NCBI GenBank assembly: GCA_009377745.1
Contig: WHTK01000018.1
Coordinates: forward strand, 1 to 64,000
Source: Dehalococcoidia bacterium
Lineage (GTDB): Bacteria > Chloroflexota > Dehalococcoidia > DSTF01 > WHTK01
DNA: 64,000 bases
Reading direction: 5' to 3'
Each line of letters opens with the position of its first letter. The first letter of the stretch is position 1. A program made the translations under genes and the position numbers. Shown here in pieces: positions 48,957 to 57,799 of the stretch. The notes under the pieces were generated by a model. It worked only from the letters and a program-made list of their open reading frames with translations, made no database searches and had not been told where the DNA came from.

Positions 48957-49921
48957 TCCCGCACCGTCGCTGGCACCCGCACGAGCGTGCCGACGAGGAC
49001 CCGCGCCAGGATGTTGATGATCAGGGAGATGGCCATCAGTACTAGCCCCGCCTCGACCAGAGCAGCTATGTAGAGATCATAGGTGGCTTCGCTGAACTCG
49101 CTCGCGATGGCGCTTGCGATCGTATGCGAGGGCTCAAACAGGGATGGCGATATCTTGAAGCCGTTGCCGATGACCATGGTCACAGCCATGGTCTCGCCGA
49201 TGGCCCTGCCGAACCCCAGGATCCCGGCGCCGATCAAACCAGAGCGCGCGTAAGGAATGACGGCCTGGGAGATCACTTCCCAGCGCGTAGCTCCCAGCGC
49301 AATCATCGCCTCGCGCTGGCTGTTGGGCACGGCCAGAAAGATGTCCCTGCTTACGGCGGTGATGATTGGCACGACCATGATGGCGAGGATGATGCCGGCG
49401 CTAAGGACGCCGAGGCCGAACCGGGGTCCTTCGAAGAGGGGAATGAAGCCCAGATTGTCTCCAAGTAGCTTCTGGATAGGATCCCGCACTATCGGCACGA
49501 GGACGAAGAGACCCCACAGACCGAGGATGACGCTCGGTATGGCGGCGATGATCTCGATCAGGTAAGAGGCCGGACGGCGCAGCCAGGCAGGCGCGAGATC
49601 CGACAGGAAGATCGCTGTTCCGATGCTGATCGGTACCGCGATGACGAGGCCAACGATTGACGAAACGATCGTGCCATAGACCAGCGGCAGGGCGCCGAAC
49701 ACCTCTTTGACCGGATCCCACGTGGTGCCTGTGAGGAACCCGAAACCGAATTTCGCAAACGAGGGGCGCGCGCCGTCCGCGAGCTCGTACACCATTGCCA
49801 CCATCACGGCCAGCAGGGCCAAACCCGAGCCGTAGACGACGCCACGGAAGAGCCAATCCCCTATCGGTAGGGAACCGGCTCTCCGGGCTACGGTGTCAGT
49901 CGCGACAAGCTTGAGGTTCAT
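48953..49921 (-). CDS. pstC: Phosphate ABC transporter permease PstC
   Basis: A 322-residue permease. [20 protein letters not shown] is the typical PstC N-terminal loop, followed by [39 protein letters not shown] and the coupling loop [20 protein letters not shown]. It lies 19 bases after pstS. Confidence 0.94.
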   Translation of the reverse strand: MNLKLVATDTVARRAGSLPIGDWLFRGVVYGSGLALLAVMVAMVYELADGARPSFAKFGFGFLTGTTWDPVKEVFGALPLVYGTIVSSIVGLVIAVPISIGTAIFLSDLAPAWLRRPASYLIEIIAAIPSVILGLWGLFVLVPIVRDPIQKLLGDNLGFIPLFEGPRFGLGVLSAGIILAIMVVPIITAVSRDIFLAVPNSQREAMIALGATRWEVISQAVIPYARSGLIGAGILGFGRAIGETMAVTMVIGNGFKISPSLFEPSHTIASAIASEFSEATYDLYIAALVEAGLVLMAISLIINILARVLVGTLVRVPATVRE

Positions 49922-49940
49922 TCAGGCGCGTAACCCCCTA

Positions 49941-51125
49941 CTACTTTGCGAGGCAGGGGGCGCTGCCGCACATCAGCTTCATTACTTGCGCCTCCGCCGC
50001 CTTCAGGGAGTCAGGCGAAAGGGGAGCGTAGTCGAGCGCAGTGGCGAACTTCTGACCATCGTGTATGGCCCACCAGAGGAAGTGTGCCAGCGCCTTGCCC
50101 TTCGCGGTGTCAGGCTGGTTCACGTACGCGAGCACCCAGGTGAAGCCGGCGATCGGGTAGGCCTTCGCGTTGGCTGAATCAGTGATGAGGATCTTCATGT
50201 CGGCCGGGATGGTAACGCCGGAGGCCGATTCGGTCGTCGCTTCCAGCGTCGGATCCAGGTAAGTGCCGGCCTTGTTCTTCATCTGTGCCCACGCCAGGTT
50301 GTTCTGCTTCGCGTAGGCCAGCTCCACGTAGCCGATGGCGCCGGGCAGCTGCCGTACCTGTCCTGCTACGCCCTCGTTGCCCTGGGCGCCAATACCGACC
50401 GGCCAGTTCACGGAGGTCGCGAAACCAGCCTTGCTCTCCCACTCGGTACTGACCTTCGAGAGGTAGTTCGTGAAGATGAAGGTCGTGCCAGATCCGTCCG
50501 AGCGGTGCACCACCGCGATGTCGGCGTTCGGGAGGTTCACGCCCTGGTTCAGGGCCGCGATCTTCGGGTCGTTCCATTTCGTGATCTTGCCGAGGTAGAT
50601 GTCGGCGAGGGTCGGGCCGTCCAGCTTGAGCTGGCTGCGGTTGATGCCCGGCAGGTTGAAGACCACGGCTTCGGAGCCACTGGTCATGGCGATGTGCATG
50701 ATTGATCCGCCGGCGGCGGTGGCCGCCTGCTCCTGGGCATCGGTCAGAATGCCGTCGGACCCTCCAAAGTCGACCGTCTTTTCAGTAATCTGGCGAATGC
50801 CGCCGCCAGAGCCGATCGACTGATAGTTGATCTGGACGCTGCACAGCTTTCCGTAATCATCGATGAATTTCGAGTACAACGGGAAGGGGAAAGTCGCGCC
50901 GGCGCCGGTCAGAGCGCTTGCTCCACCCGTCGCGCACGCCGGATAGCCGGCAAGGGTATTCGCGTCCACGCTGGATGGCGTCCCGTTTGCGCCGGCGCTG
51001 GACTTGTTGTCGTCATCGCTGCAGGCAGCGAGCAGCAGTGTAATCAGCGCTGCCGCGACCAGAGCAGCGCCGGGCAGGAAAGGTAGGTGCCACTTCCTGA
51101 TGGCCGAGCGCTCAATTTGCTTCAC
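49941..51125 (-). CDS. pstS: Phosphate-binding lipoprotein PstS
   Basis: A 394-residue lipoprotein (ALVAAALITLLLAAC) with phosphate-binding signatures: GAGATFPFPLYSKFIDDYGK, INYQSIGSGGGIRQITEKTV, DFGGSDGILTDAQEQ, and VHRSDGSGTTFIFTNYLSKV. It is the first gene of the pst operon and has a Pho-like array at 51182-51217 about 57 bp before the ATG. It delivers phosphate to PstCA; it would also bind arsenate to some degree. Confidence 0.95.
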   Translation of the reverse strand: MKQIERSAIRKWHLPFLPGAALVAAALITLLLAACSDDDNKSSAGANGTPSSVDANTLAGYPACATGGASALTGAGATFPFPLYSKFIDDYGKLCSVQINYQSIGSGGGIRQITEKTVDFGGSDGILTDAQEQAATAAGGSIMHIAMTSGSEAVVFNLPGINRSQLKLDGPTLADIYLGKITKWNDPKIAALNQGVNLPNADIAVVHRSDGSGTTFIFTNYLSKVSTEWESKAGFATSVNWPVGIGAQGNEGVAGQVRQLPGAIGYVELAYAKQNNLAWAQMKNKAGTYLDPTLEATTESASGVTIPADMKILITDSANAKAYPIAGFTWVLAYVNQPDTAKGKALAHFLWWAIHDGQKFATALDYAPLSPDSLKAAEAQVMKLMCGSAPCLAK

Positions 51126-51181
51126 GTAACTCCTCCTTGAATTGCTAACCCTAATCCTGGCCTTAGATTAGGCAAGCGTCT

Positions 51182-51217
51182 TTAACGCCTCGTTAAGGCG
51201 CGTAAACCCTCGGTAAA
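51182..51217. promoter_or_regulatory. Pho-box-like array P3, upstream of pstS
   Basis: TTAAC (51182), TTAAG (51193), GTAAA (51202) and GTAAA (51213), spaced 11, 9-10 and 11 bp. It lies 57 bp upstream of the pstS ATG. In most bacteria the pst promoter is the strongest Pho target, which makes this the reference site for interpreting the other arrays. Confidence 0.7.
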
Positions 51218-51245
51218 TCTTTACGGGTCTCAGGGTCGACAGAGG

Positions 51246-51926
51246 TCACTTCGCAACGCCGCGTTCCGCCAAAGAGAGATGGGTGAAGTCGTTGACCGTG
51301 ACCACCGCGGTCAGGTCGCGCAGGTTGCGCACTACTGTGACAGACGTGTATTCCGGCAAGAAGAACATGTCGCGCGGGATTTCCAGGAGGACGCTCAGGT
51401 AAGCGTTGATCACGGCCGCATGCGTCACGACGGCGACGCGGCGTGCCGGATGGCGGGCGATGATCGCGTCTACCGCCTGCAGCACCCTCTGGCGAAATTC
51501 GCGGCTCGACTCCAGGGCCGCGACCGAGTCCCAGCGCGGCATCGACATGAAGGCTGCCGCTAGCGAGACGGAGTCGAGGTATGGTTGGAGGAGGACCCGA
51601 ATGTCTCCCAGTCCCGGCTCCGAGGTTGCCGGCCGATCCAGTGCGCTGCTTATTGTCTTCGCCGTTTCGACGGTGCGCAGCTCTGGTCCCGCGTAGATCG
51701 CCTCGATCCAGTACTGCTGAAGGCGCGAGGCTAACACCGAAGCCTGGCGGCGACCGCGGAGACTGAGCGGTGGGTCTGACGCCGTTGCCGAAACTGACGA
51801 CTCTTCAGGCTCTCCGTGGCGGATGAGAAGCAGCTCAGAGGCCTCTTCGTCCTCGAGACAGAAAAGCTCAGACCACGCCCGTTCGAGTTCAGGAAGGTGC
51901 GCAGGGGCTGACTGATCCGTGGTCAC
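51246..51926 (-). CDS. Histidine phosphatase (phosphoglycerate mutase-like)
   Basis: A 226-residue protein with the catalytic RHG motif (SELLLIRHGEPEESSV), SLRGRRQASVLASRLQQYWI and a second His in RVAVVTHAAVINAYLSVLLE. It lacks a signal peptide, so it is a cytosolic phosphatase of the histidine phosphatase superfamily. GTG 51926 overlaps the preceding small gene by four bases. Its Pho-like array and neighbours suggest phosphate-scavenging or signalling, but the substrate is unknown. Confidence 0.8.
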   Translation of the reverse strand: MTTDQSAPAHLPELERAWSELFCLEDEEASELLLIRHGEPEESSVSATASDPPLSLRGRRQASVLASRLQQYWIEAIYAGPELRTVETAKTISSALDRPATSEPGLGDIRVLLQPYLDSVSLAAAFMSMPRWDSVAALESSREFRQRVLQAVDAIIARHPARRVAVVTHAAVINAYLSVLLEIPRDMFFLPEYTSVTVVRNLRDLTAVVTVNDFTHLSLAERGVAK

Positions 51927-52180
51927 GATCGCCAGCGTTCGCGGTCATCCGGCTCAAGCCGGGACGCGGGAAGGATGCCTTCGTCCCGCAGGTAACGGGC
52001 CAGGTCGGGGTCGGTAAGGGATGCACCCAGGAGCAGGTCAAGGCCGTAGTCCGAGTCGTCCGGCAGCCGCTGGGGGGTTAACAGGGCTTGCTTCAGGGCC
52101 GCGCCGAAATTGTTAAGCCATGTCGGCATGCGCTTGGGCACGGGGCTTGGTATGTGCATGGGAATCCTCATCAGTCGCAA
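51923..52180 (-). CDS. Small hypothetical protein of the Pho cluster
   Basis: An 85-residue protein with no signal or helix. It contains WLNNFGAALKQALLTPQRLP, GLDLLLGASLTDPDLARYLR and ends acidic/basic. Its stop overlaps the phosphatase start (GTGA). The array P4 lies 43 bp upstream of its ATG, so it may be the first gene of a Pho-controlled pair. Function unknown. Confidence 0.6.
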   Translation of the reverse strand: MRLMRIPMHIPSPVPKRMPTWLNNFGAALKQALLTPQRLPDDSDYGLDLLLGASLTDPDLARYLRDEGILPASRLEPDDRERWRS

Positions 52181-52222
52181 CTCCTCTATCTGTGCTGTTG
52201 AGAAAAGGATAGGAGCGCGGCT

Positions 52223-52269
52223 TTAAGTCGCAGTTAAGGCCGGTAAATGACCGGTAAATCTTGGGTCAA
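52223..52269. promoter_or_regulatory. Pho-box-like array P4
   Basis: TTAAG (52223), TTAAG (52234), GTAAA (52243), GTAAA (52254) and GTCAA (52265), spaced 11, 9-10, 11 and 11 bp. It lies 43 bp upstream of the small gene that leads the phosphatase operon. Confidence 0.65.
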
Positions 52270-52442
52270 CAAAAGCCTGGTTCAAGCGTTAACAAAGACA
52301 ACGACGACCTTGGGGGCGGAGACACTGTGATCTTGCGGCCCGCGGTGTTTAGAAGGCTTTTTGTGAAAGGCCCGGCGCTCGGTCTCGCGCGGTCCATTAA
52401 AACTGGGGCCTGGCTTTCGCCGTCGCTTGTGCCGTGCCTGGC

Positions 52443-53138
52443 TCAGCCGTCGAACCGGTAGCCCATGCCTCGCAGGGTTATCAGGCGGGTTGGTTTGGCC
52501 GGCTCATCCTCGATCTTCTGACGCAGCCAGCTAACGTGGACATCCACCGTGCGCGAGTCGCCACCGAACTCGTACGACCAGACGCCGTTCATGAGATCTT
52601 CGCGGCTGAAGGCGCGGCCCCTGTGGCGCATGAAGTAGAGCAGCAGCTCGAATTCCTTCGGCTTCAGTGCGAGAGCTTCGCCCTTACGGTAGACTTGTCT
52701 TCGCTGCAAATCGATTCGGAGATCACCTGAGATGAGGACGTCTTCCTGCGGCGCGGGAAGCTCGGCCCGGCGAAGGAGAGCCTGGACTCGGGCCAGAAGC
52801 TCTCGCATGCTAAAAGGCTTCGTCATATAGTCGTCAGCGCCGAGCGCTAGCCCCGTGACCTTGTCGATCTCGTCCGCCTTGGCGGTGAGCATCAATATGG
52901 GCATCCTCATCTCCTGGCGTATAAGGCGGCAGACTTCTAAGCCGGGCAAGCCCGGCAAGATCAAGTCGAGGATAATGAGGGCCGGCCGCTCCGCTCGTGC
53001 TATTTCCAGCGCCTCGGCACCATCTGCCGCGCTCATTACTCGATAGCCCTCGCGTTCCAGGTTGTATTTGATGGTTGCAACGAGGGTAGGTTCGTCGTCA
53101 ACGACGAGAATATGGCTGGTCATCGAGTGAGGCGACAC
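52443..53138 (-). CDS. phoB: PhoB/PhoP-type response regulator (OmpR family)
   Basis: A 231-residue response regulator. The receiver has DDEP near residue 14, phospho-acceptor Asp58 (LIILDLILPGLPG), LTAKADEIDKVTGLALGADD and the TKPF Lys. The winged-helix output has LKPKEFELLLYFMRHRGRAF and the RTVDVHVSWLRQKIEDEP recognition helix. ATG 53123 is an alternative start, ten codons fewer of unclear leader. The position within the pst cluster identifies it as the phosphate regulator. No sensor kinase gene lies adjacent, so PhoR must be elsewhere. Confidence 0.9.
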   Translation of the reverse strand: MSPHSMTSHILVVDDEPTLVATIKYNLEREGYRVMSAADGAEALEIARAERPALIILDLILPGLPGLEVCRLIRQEMRMPILMLTAKADEIDKVTGLALGADDYMTKPFSMRELLARVQALLRRAELPAPQEDVLISGDLRIDLQRRQVYRKGEALALKPKEFELLLYFMRHRGRAFSREDLMNGVWSYEFGGDSRTVDVHVSWLRQKIEDEPAKPTRLITLRGMGYRFDG

Positions 53139-53323
53139 AATCTACGCTGCCTCGATCTCTTCTATGAAAGGGGCATCGATGGCAAGGAAGCGGCCCGCAG
53201 AACGATTGGAACCGAAGCTCCTAGCGCTCTGCCGCATTCGTCCAGACGTCGAAGCCCCTAGACGCGAAGGGGATCATTACCCCTCTCCATCCGCTCTTGC
53301 TTCTTGAGACTAGGGCGCCAGGT

Positions 53324-53359
53324 TTAAGACGCGGTTAAGGGCGGTTAAGGGATCGTAAA
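53324..53359. promoter_or_regulatory. Pho-box-like array P5, upstream of phoB
   Basis: TTAAG at 53324, 53335 and 53345, then GTAAA at 53355, in steps of 11, 10 and 10 bp. The core shares TTAAGGGCGGTTAAGGGAT with array P2. It is about 185 bp upstream of the phoB ATG. The remaining part of 53139-53480 shows only the degraded methyltransferase leader and no other gene. Confidence 0.65.
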
Positions 53360-53479
53360 AGGTGTGGGCATCCTGGCCTCTCTCACAGCACACGGCCGAC
53401 CGCGCCTAGAAGCACGGCCGCCAGGGGCGATAACGCCCGCCAGACAGCCGTCCGCGTAGCGACGACCTAGCCCTTCCCA

Positions 53480-53860
53480 GATCGCGGTGTAGTGGTCGAC
53501 GTTGGCGGAGGCAATGGCACCCTCCTTGCGACCATCCTGAGCAGCCATCCAGAATTGCACGGGGTGCTCCTGGATCAGCCACACGTGGTCGAACAGGCGT
53601 CGGCCGTGTTCGAAGTGGCCGGCGTCGCCGATCGCTGCCGAGCTGAGGGTGGTGACTTCTTCAAGGCGGTGCCGGGGGCGGTGACTTCTATCTCATGTCC
53701 TGGGTGAAGCATGACTGGGAGGACGCGCGCGCCAGGGATATCCTCCTGCAGTGCAGGCGTGCGATGCCGGGCACGGCCAAGCTTCTCGTGATCGAGCGGA
53801 TAATGCCCGAGGGTAACTACTTCTTCCATGACGTGGCCGGCAAAGCCTGTATCGACCCAT
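53480..53860 (+). pseudogene. O-methyltransferase-type gene remnant
   Basis: One frame holds the SAM-binding glycine loop (VVVDVGGGNGTLLATILSSH) and PELHGVLLDQPHVVEQASAV. After a frameshift at about 53685 another frame continues LMSWVKHDWEDARARDILLQ and RRAMPGTAKLLVIERIMPEG. These are sequential motifs of the acetylserotonin/hydroxyneurosporene-type O-methyltransferase family. The N-terminal dimerisation domain and the C-terminus are missing, so it is not functional. It fuses in frame to unrelated sequence at about 53830-53860. Confidence 0.7.
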
Positions 53861-54747
53861 CTGTCCTGGCGAGACGCACGGACTACTACAAGAATTGGGT
53901 GCGCCAGTACACGTCTGAACGAGACATCCCTGCCCTCCGCGCCTCTGAAGGCGCCCGGAAAGAGGATGTGGTACTGCCCTATTACCGGCGTCTCGAGGGC
54001 GAATCCGGAGTGGCCTGTATCCTGACGAGCATGGAGCGGGGACGGACCTTCGTCTCTTATACACCACGCGTCCTGCCCAAGAGCGGCGACGCTAACTACC
54101 GGATGATCAGCCCCTGTTTCAAGCAGTTCCTCCACTATTACTTCTACGTGTTCGACCGGGTCATGGGGCCAATGAGCCTGTGTTTCAACCTACCTCCCCT
54201 TCAACGTGACCTGCTTTCTCAACGGTCACTCCTTCATTGCCCAGGAACTCACTCGCCTGGGTATCGGCTTCCGCAAAGAGGACAACACCTTTCTGGCGGC
54301 TGCCGACATCGAGGCGCTGCAAGCCGCGGCTGACCGGCTCAGTCCGGCCCTCCTTCGAGCGCGTTGTGACTACTGGATTAGGCAACTGGCTTCGTCTCAG
54401 ACTGGACCAGCCGTGACGCCCATGAACGCCTCCTCCGGCGGCACCGTCTCACTGAATCCGATTACCGATTGACCCAACTGCGTTATGACCTCAACAAGCT
54501 CCGCGCCAAAGGTCTGGTAGAGCGTATTGGCAAGACGCGCCGCTATCGGGTCACACCTCTCGGAGTCAAACTGGGCATCCTGCTGATCAAAGCGCGCACG
54601 CTCCTGCTCGGACCACTCTCCACGCTGGCCACCGAGCCCCATCGCCGACTCCCGACTCGAAATCCGAGCCGCGTCGAAGCCGCCATGCGTAAACTCGACG
54701 CCGATCTGAACGAGATCTGCCAAACTCTCGGCCTCACGGCAGCGTGA
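53861..54747 (+). pseudogene. Degraded gene for winged-helix, RNA/DNA-binding-like family
   Basis: Segments spread over three frames resemble one long protein family I recall from many MAGs, often with a C-terminal HTH. First YYKNWVRQYTSERDIPALRA, then FKQFLHYYFYVFDRVMGPMS; after a shift at about 54195, VTCFLNGHSFIAQELTRLGI and LQAAADRLSPALLRARCDYW; after another, LRYDLNKLRAKGLVERIGKT and YRVTPLGVKLGILLIKART. About 200 residues of the usual middle region appear deleted between 54395 and 54420. Family identity is from memory and is the weakest part of this call; the frameshifts and fragmentation are direct observations. Confidence 0.55.
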
Positions 54748-54901
54748 ACAAAATTTGCGTTAGGCGAGGCGTAGGAATCCAATGCGTTGGCCCGCTTCGC
54801 GAGACAGTCGCCTACTAAATAGCCAGACAAGCGCCCCATGACGATGACCACATTTGCTGTCGCCCTAGTATTGGCGTGAGCAGTTACGTCCAGGAGGCCG
54901 G

Positions 54902-54973
54902 TTGGACTGAATTTGGACTGAACAGGGGCGTGATGGACTACTTGGACTGAATTCTTGGACTGAAATTGGACTG
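54902..54973 (+). repeat. TTGGACTG direct-repeat module, copy B (upstream of the VirB6-like gene)
   Basis: TTGGACTG-type units start at 54902, 54913, 54933 (ATGGACTA), 54942, 54955 and 54966. Spacings are 11, 20, 9, 13 and 11 bp, identical to copy C. The module ends 52 bp before ATG 55026. No frame in the area is convincing; the arrangement looks like phased binding sites for one protein. Confidence 0.85.
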
Positions 54974-55025
54974 GAGGGCCTCAAGCTGGTTCCCAAAAAC
55001 CGCCCGATGGCGGAAGGGAGTCGAC

Positions 55026-56315
55026 ATGCGAGGCCTACTGTTCGGAACACTAGCCGTCTTTTGCCTGATTTTGCTTATCCTAGCGGCCTCTACGGCACAC
55101 GCCGAGGGGCCGGAGCCGACCGCCAATGAGGCGTTTGCTGAGCTAGTTTTCGCCGGCGCGCCGCTCGCATCCCCAGGCGCCGCCCTCGCACCCGCTGATG
55201 CCCAACCACCACCCGCGTCGCTTTCGCTGTCCCTCGTAAGCACGAGCTCGTCACCAGCAGGTTCTCCACCCGTCGACGCCCTGGCAGTGCCGGCTGTGGG
55301 GCCTGCTCCCCAAATTGGCCCAGAAGTCGCGCCCCTCGTCGGGCCTGACATCGACATTCCGAACCCGCTCGACCTCCTGAGCGGCCTCGACCCTCGCAAG
55401 TGGGCGGGAGACATCCTCAACGCCGTGCTGAACGAGATCGGTAAAGCGCTGCTCGAGGCGATGCGCGGGTTCGTGGACTGGGCGATGGGCCTCGGCGACT
55501 CATCCCTGAACTTCGTCACTCAGACGCCGGCGGAGGGTACCTACGAGAGCACGACCGTCCGTACCTTGTGGGATTTCTCGCGCGCCCTGGTGAACGTGGG
55601 CCTCGCCGTCATCCTCATGTGGGGCGGCTTCAACGTCATGATGAAGGAGCAGACGCGCAGCCCCTATCACGAGGTGATGGAGCTCCTGCCACGCGTGATC
55701 CTCGCCGCTCTAGCCGCGAACCTCACGCTCGAGTTCGTCCGCTTCCTTATCGACGCCAACAACGCCTTCTCGGCCGCCGTCGGTCAGGTGAGCCTGCCCG
55801 GCTACGACGCCGCAACGCCGACCCAGGAGGGTATCGCCCTGATCTTCACGGCGCTGGCCTACGGCATCGTCGCCATCCTCCTCGTCTTCCAGATGCTCAT
55901 GCGGCTGGCGCTGATCGACATGCTCATTGTCCTGGCGCCGATCGCCACGCTCCTGTGGGTGCTGCCCCAGACTCAGGGCTTCGCGCGCTGGTGGGCCGAC
56001 CTCCTCCCGATAACCGTCTTCCAGCAAGCGATTCAGATGATGGTTCTGCGCCTCGGCACGGCGCTGATGGTCGAGCTGACGCCGGGCAGCCTCTCGAACG
56101 CGCTACTCACGCTTCTGCTCGGCATTGCGGTGTGTTGGCTGACCCTGAAGGTCCCGTCGCTCCTACGCAGCCGCAACAGTCAGGCCAGCTTCTGGAACGT
56201 CGCAACGCTCGTCGTCGCCACTCGCGTCATGGGCGCCGTGGCTGCCAGTCGCGGTGGCGGCGCTGGAGCGGCGGGCGGCGCCGGACGCACGGCCTCGGCC
56301 GCTGGAAGGGCCTAA
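55026..56315 (+). CDS. VirB6/TrbL-like conjugal transfer membrane protein
   Basis: The start at ATG 55026 is followed by a signal-like helix (LFGTLAVFCLILLILAASTA); the longer frame from 54966 overlaps the repeat module. After a Pro/Ala linker the 429-residue protein has several helices: LVNVGLAVILMWGGFNVMMK, AYGIVAILLVFQMLMRLALI, DMLIVLAPIATLLWVLPQTQ, LLTLLLGIAVCWLTLKVPSL, and a Gly/Ala-rich tail. Layout resembles TrbL/VirB6 channel proteins. First gene of the transfer module. Confidence 0.75.
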   Translation: MRGLLFGTLAVFCLILLILAASTAHAEGPEPTANEAFAELVFAGAPLASPGAALAPADAQPPPASLSLSLVSTSSSPAGSPPVDALAVPAVGPAPQIGPEVAPLVGPDIDIPNPLDLLSGLDPRKWAGDILNAVLNEIGKALLEAMRGFVDWAMGLGDSSLNFVTQTPAEGTYESTTVRTLWDFSRALVNVGLAVILMWGGFNVMMKEQTRSPYHEVMELLPRVILAALAANLTLEFVRFLIDANNAFSAAVGQVSLPGYDAATPTQEGIALIFTALAYGIVAILLVFQMLMRLALIDMLIVLAPIATLLWVLPQTQGFARWWADLLPITVFQQAIQMMVLRLGTALMVELTPGSLSNALLTLLLGIAVCWLTLKVPSLLRSRNSQASFWNVATLVVATRVMGAVAASRGGGAGAAGGAGRTASAAGRA

Positions 56316-56321
56316 GAAGCC

Positions 56322-57266
56322 ATGTGGGACGCCGCCGAGCTGGAGACGCCCGATGTCCTGGGCAGCTTGACCCGGGACGCGATGAAGGTGGTCATCCCGC
56401 TGGCCCTGCTTGTCTTCGTACCGTTTCTCCTCCTCCTGGCTGCCTTCGGCGGTCTGCCGGAAGCCACCCGTACGGCCGGCGTCCCCGCAGCGCTCGGCCC
56501 GATTCCGGCAGACCAGCTGGAGGTCATGCAGCAGACGAGCCTGCGGACCGGCATTCCCTGGCAGGTCTTCGCGGCTCTCGCCAAGGTCGAGAGCGACTTC
56601 GGCCAGAACACGGCGACGAGCTCGGCGGGCGCCGTGGGCTACTGCCAGTTCTTGCCCAGCACCTGGGCCGCCTACGGCACCGATGGCAACGGCGATGGCA
56701 TCGCTGACCCTTACGACTTCCGCGACTGCATCCCGGCGGCGGCGCGTTACCTACAGGCTAACGGCGCGTCCGCCGACCTGCGCGCCGCGCTCTACGCCTA
56801 TAACCACTCCTGGCCCTACGTCGACAAAGTCCTCGCCTACGCCTCCGGGTACGGCTACTCCCATCCGTCGAGCATGCCGGCCCAGGCAGTCTCGCTTGCC
56901 CGCTCGAAGGTCGGTTCGCCCTACGTTTGGGGGGCGAGCGGTCCCGATGCCTTCGACTGCAGCGGGCTCGTTGTCTGGGTCTACTCGCAGTTTGGCCTGG
57001 TGGTGCCCCGGACGGCCCAACAGCAGTTCGAGTGGGCTGCGCCGATAGAGACGGCGCAGCTTCAGCCCGGCGACCTCGTGTTTTACGAGGGCACCTCCGC
57101 CTCCTCCGACCGCATTTCTCACGTGGGAATCTTCCAGGGAGGCAGCTCGGTGGTCATGGCGACCAACAGCGGCGACTTCGTGCGAGAGGTGTCGCTCACT
57201 GACCACTACTGGAAGGAGCACTTCGTGAGCGCCGGCCGGCCGCCCTATTGGGACGTGGCGGTATGA
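56322..57266 (+). CDS. Bifunctional cell-wall hydrolase: SLT lytic domain plus NlpC/P60
   Basis: A 314-residue protein with an N-terminal membrane helix (VVIPLALLVFVPFLLLLAAF). An SLT-type domain follows (FAALAKVESDFGQNTATSSA, catalytic Glu90; GAVGYCQFLPSTWAAYGTDG). It ends with an NlpC/P60 domain (SKVGSPYVWGASGPDAFDCS, Cys213; HVGIFQGGSSVVMATNSGDF, His267). This is the CwlT/VirB1-like layout that opens peptidoglycan for conjugation in Gram-positive systems. It lies six bases after the VirB6-like gene. Confidence 0.88.
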   Translation: MWDAAELETPDVLGSLTRDAMKVVIPLALLVFVPFLLLLAAFGGLPEATRTAGVPAALGPIPADQLEVMQQTSLRTGIPWQVFAALAKVESDFGQNTATSSAGAVGYCQFLPSTWAAYGTDGNGDGIADPYDFRDCIPAAARYLQANGASADLRAALYAYNHSWPYVDKVLAYASGYGYSHPSSMPAQAVSLARSKVGSPYVWGASGPDAFDCSGLVVWVYSQFGLVVPRTAQQQFEWAAPIETAQLQPGDLVFYEGTSASSDRISHVGIFQGGSSVVMATNSGDFVREVSLTDHYWKEHFVSAGRPPYWDVAV

Positions 57267-57784
57267 GTGGCCAGCGCGGCGCCATGTTCGTTATCGCCGG
57301 TTTCGCAGGCCTGCTGCTGATCATGGCGGTGTTCAGCGGCTGGCAGGGCGCGAGCAGGCTGACTAACAGGGGCGACGAGACGAAGGCGGTCGAAGAGGCC
57401 GCCCGCGCCTTCGTTCAGGCCTACGGCACCTTCGACTTCCGCGAGCCAGAGCCCTACCGTCAGCGACTTCTAAGCCTGTCGACCGGCGCCGTCCGTGATG
57501 CAGCCGCTGCCTCGCAAGTGGACCCGGTCGCCGTCGGACAGAAGCGCACCATCGCCACTCGCGTCGTGACGGTCTCCGTCAGCGCCATGTCGGAAGACGA
57601 GGCCACCGTGTCGGTATCAGCCGAGCAGCTGCGCAAGAGCATCGACCTCGAGTCAGGCCGCCTGGTCGAAGACCGGGTGCTGCAGCGCGTCGCCTGCCGC
57701 CTCGCCCGCGAGGGCGACCGCTGGCTCGTCTCCGAGTTCCGGTTGCTCGCGGAAGAGCCGGTCAATCCAACCCCTCAGAGGTAG
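57263..57784 (+). CDS. VirB8/TcpC-like conjugal transfer protein
   Basis: ATG 57263 overlaps the previous stop by four bases; the longer frame from 57248 is inside that gene. A 173-residue protein with one N-terminal helix (MFVIAGFAGLLLIMAVFSG) and an NTF2-like exported domain: EEAARAFVQAYGTFDFREPE, ATVSVSAEQLRKSIDLESGR, CRLAREGDRWLVSEFRLLAE. It fits the VirB8/TcpC class by topology and position rather than by strong motif. Confidence 0.65.
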   Translation: MSGQRGAMFVIAGFAGLLLIMAVFSGWQGASRLTNRGDETKAVEEAARAFVQAYGTFDFREPEPYRQRLLSLSTGAVRDAAAASQVDPVAVGQKRTIATRVVTVSVSAMSEDEATVSVSAEQLRKSIDLESGRLVEDRVLQRVACRLAREGDRWLVSEFRLLAEEPVNPTPQR

Positions 57785-57799
57785 GAAGGAGGAAGCAAG

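Noticed and set aside
53345..53584. Minus-strand 79-codon frame upstream of the methyltransferase remnant
   Set aside because: It overlaps the Pho-like array and the Gly-rich SAM motif on the opposite strand; no signal or domain.
54902..54973. TTGGACTG units as simple -35 promoter boxes
   Set aside because: TTGGAC resembles a -35, but no TATAAT-like -10 is found 16-18 bp downstream of the last unit in copy B, and six phased units exceed what a promoter needs.
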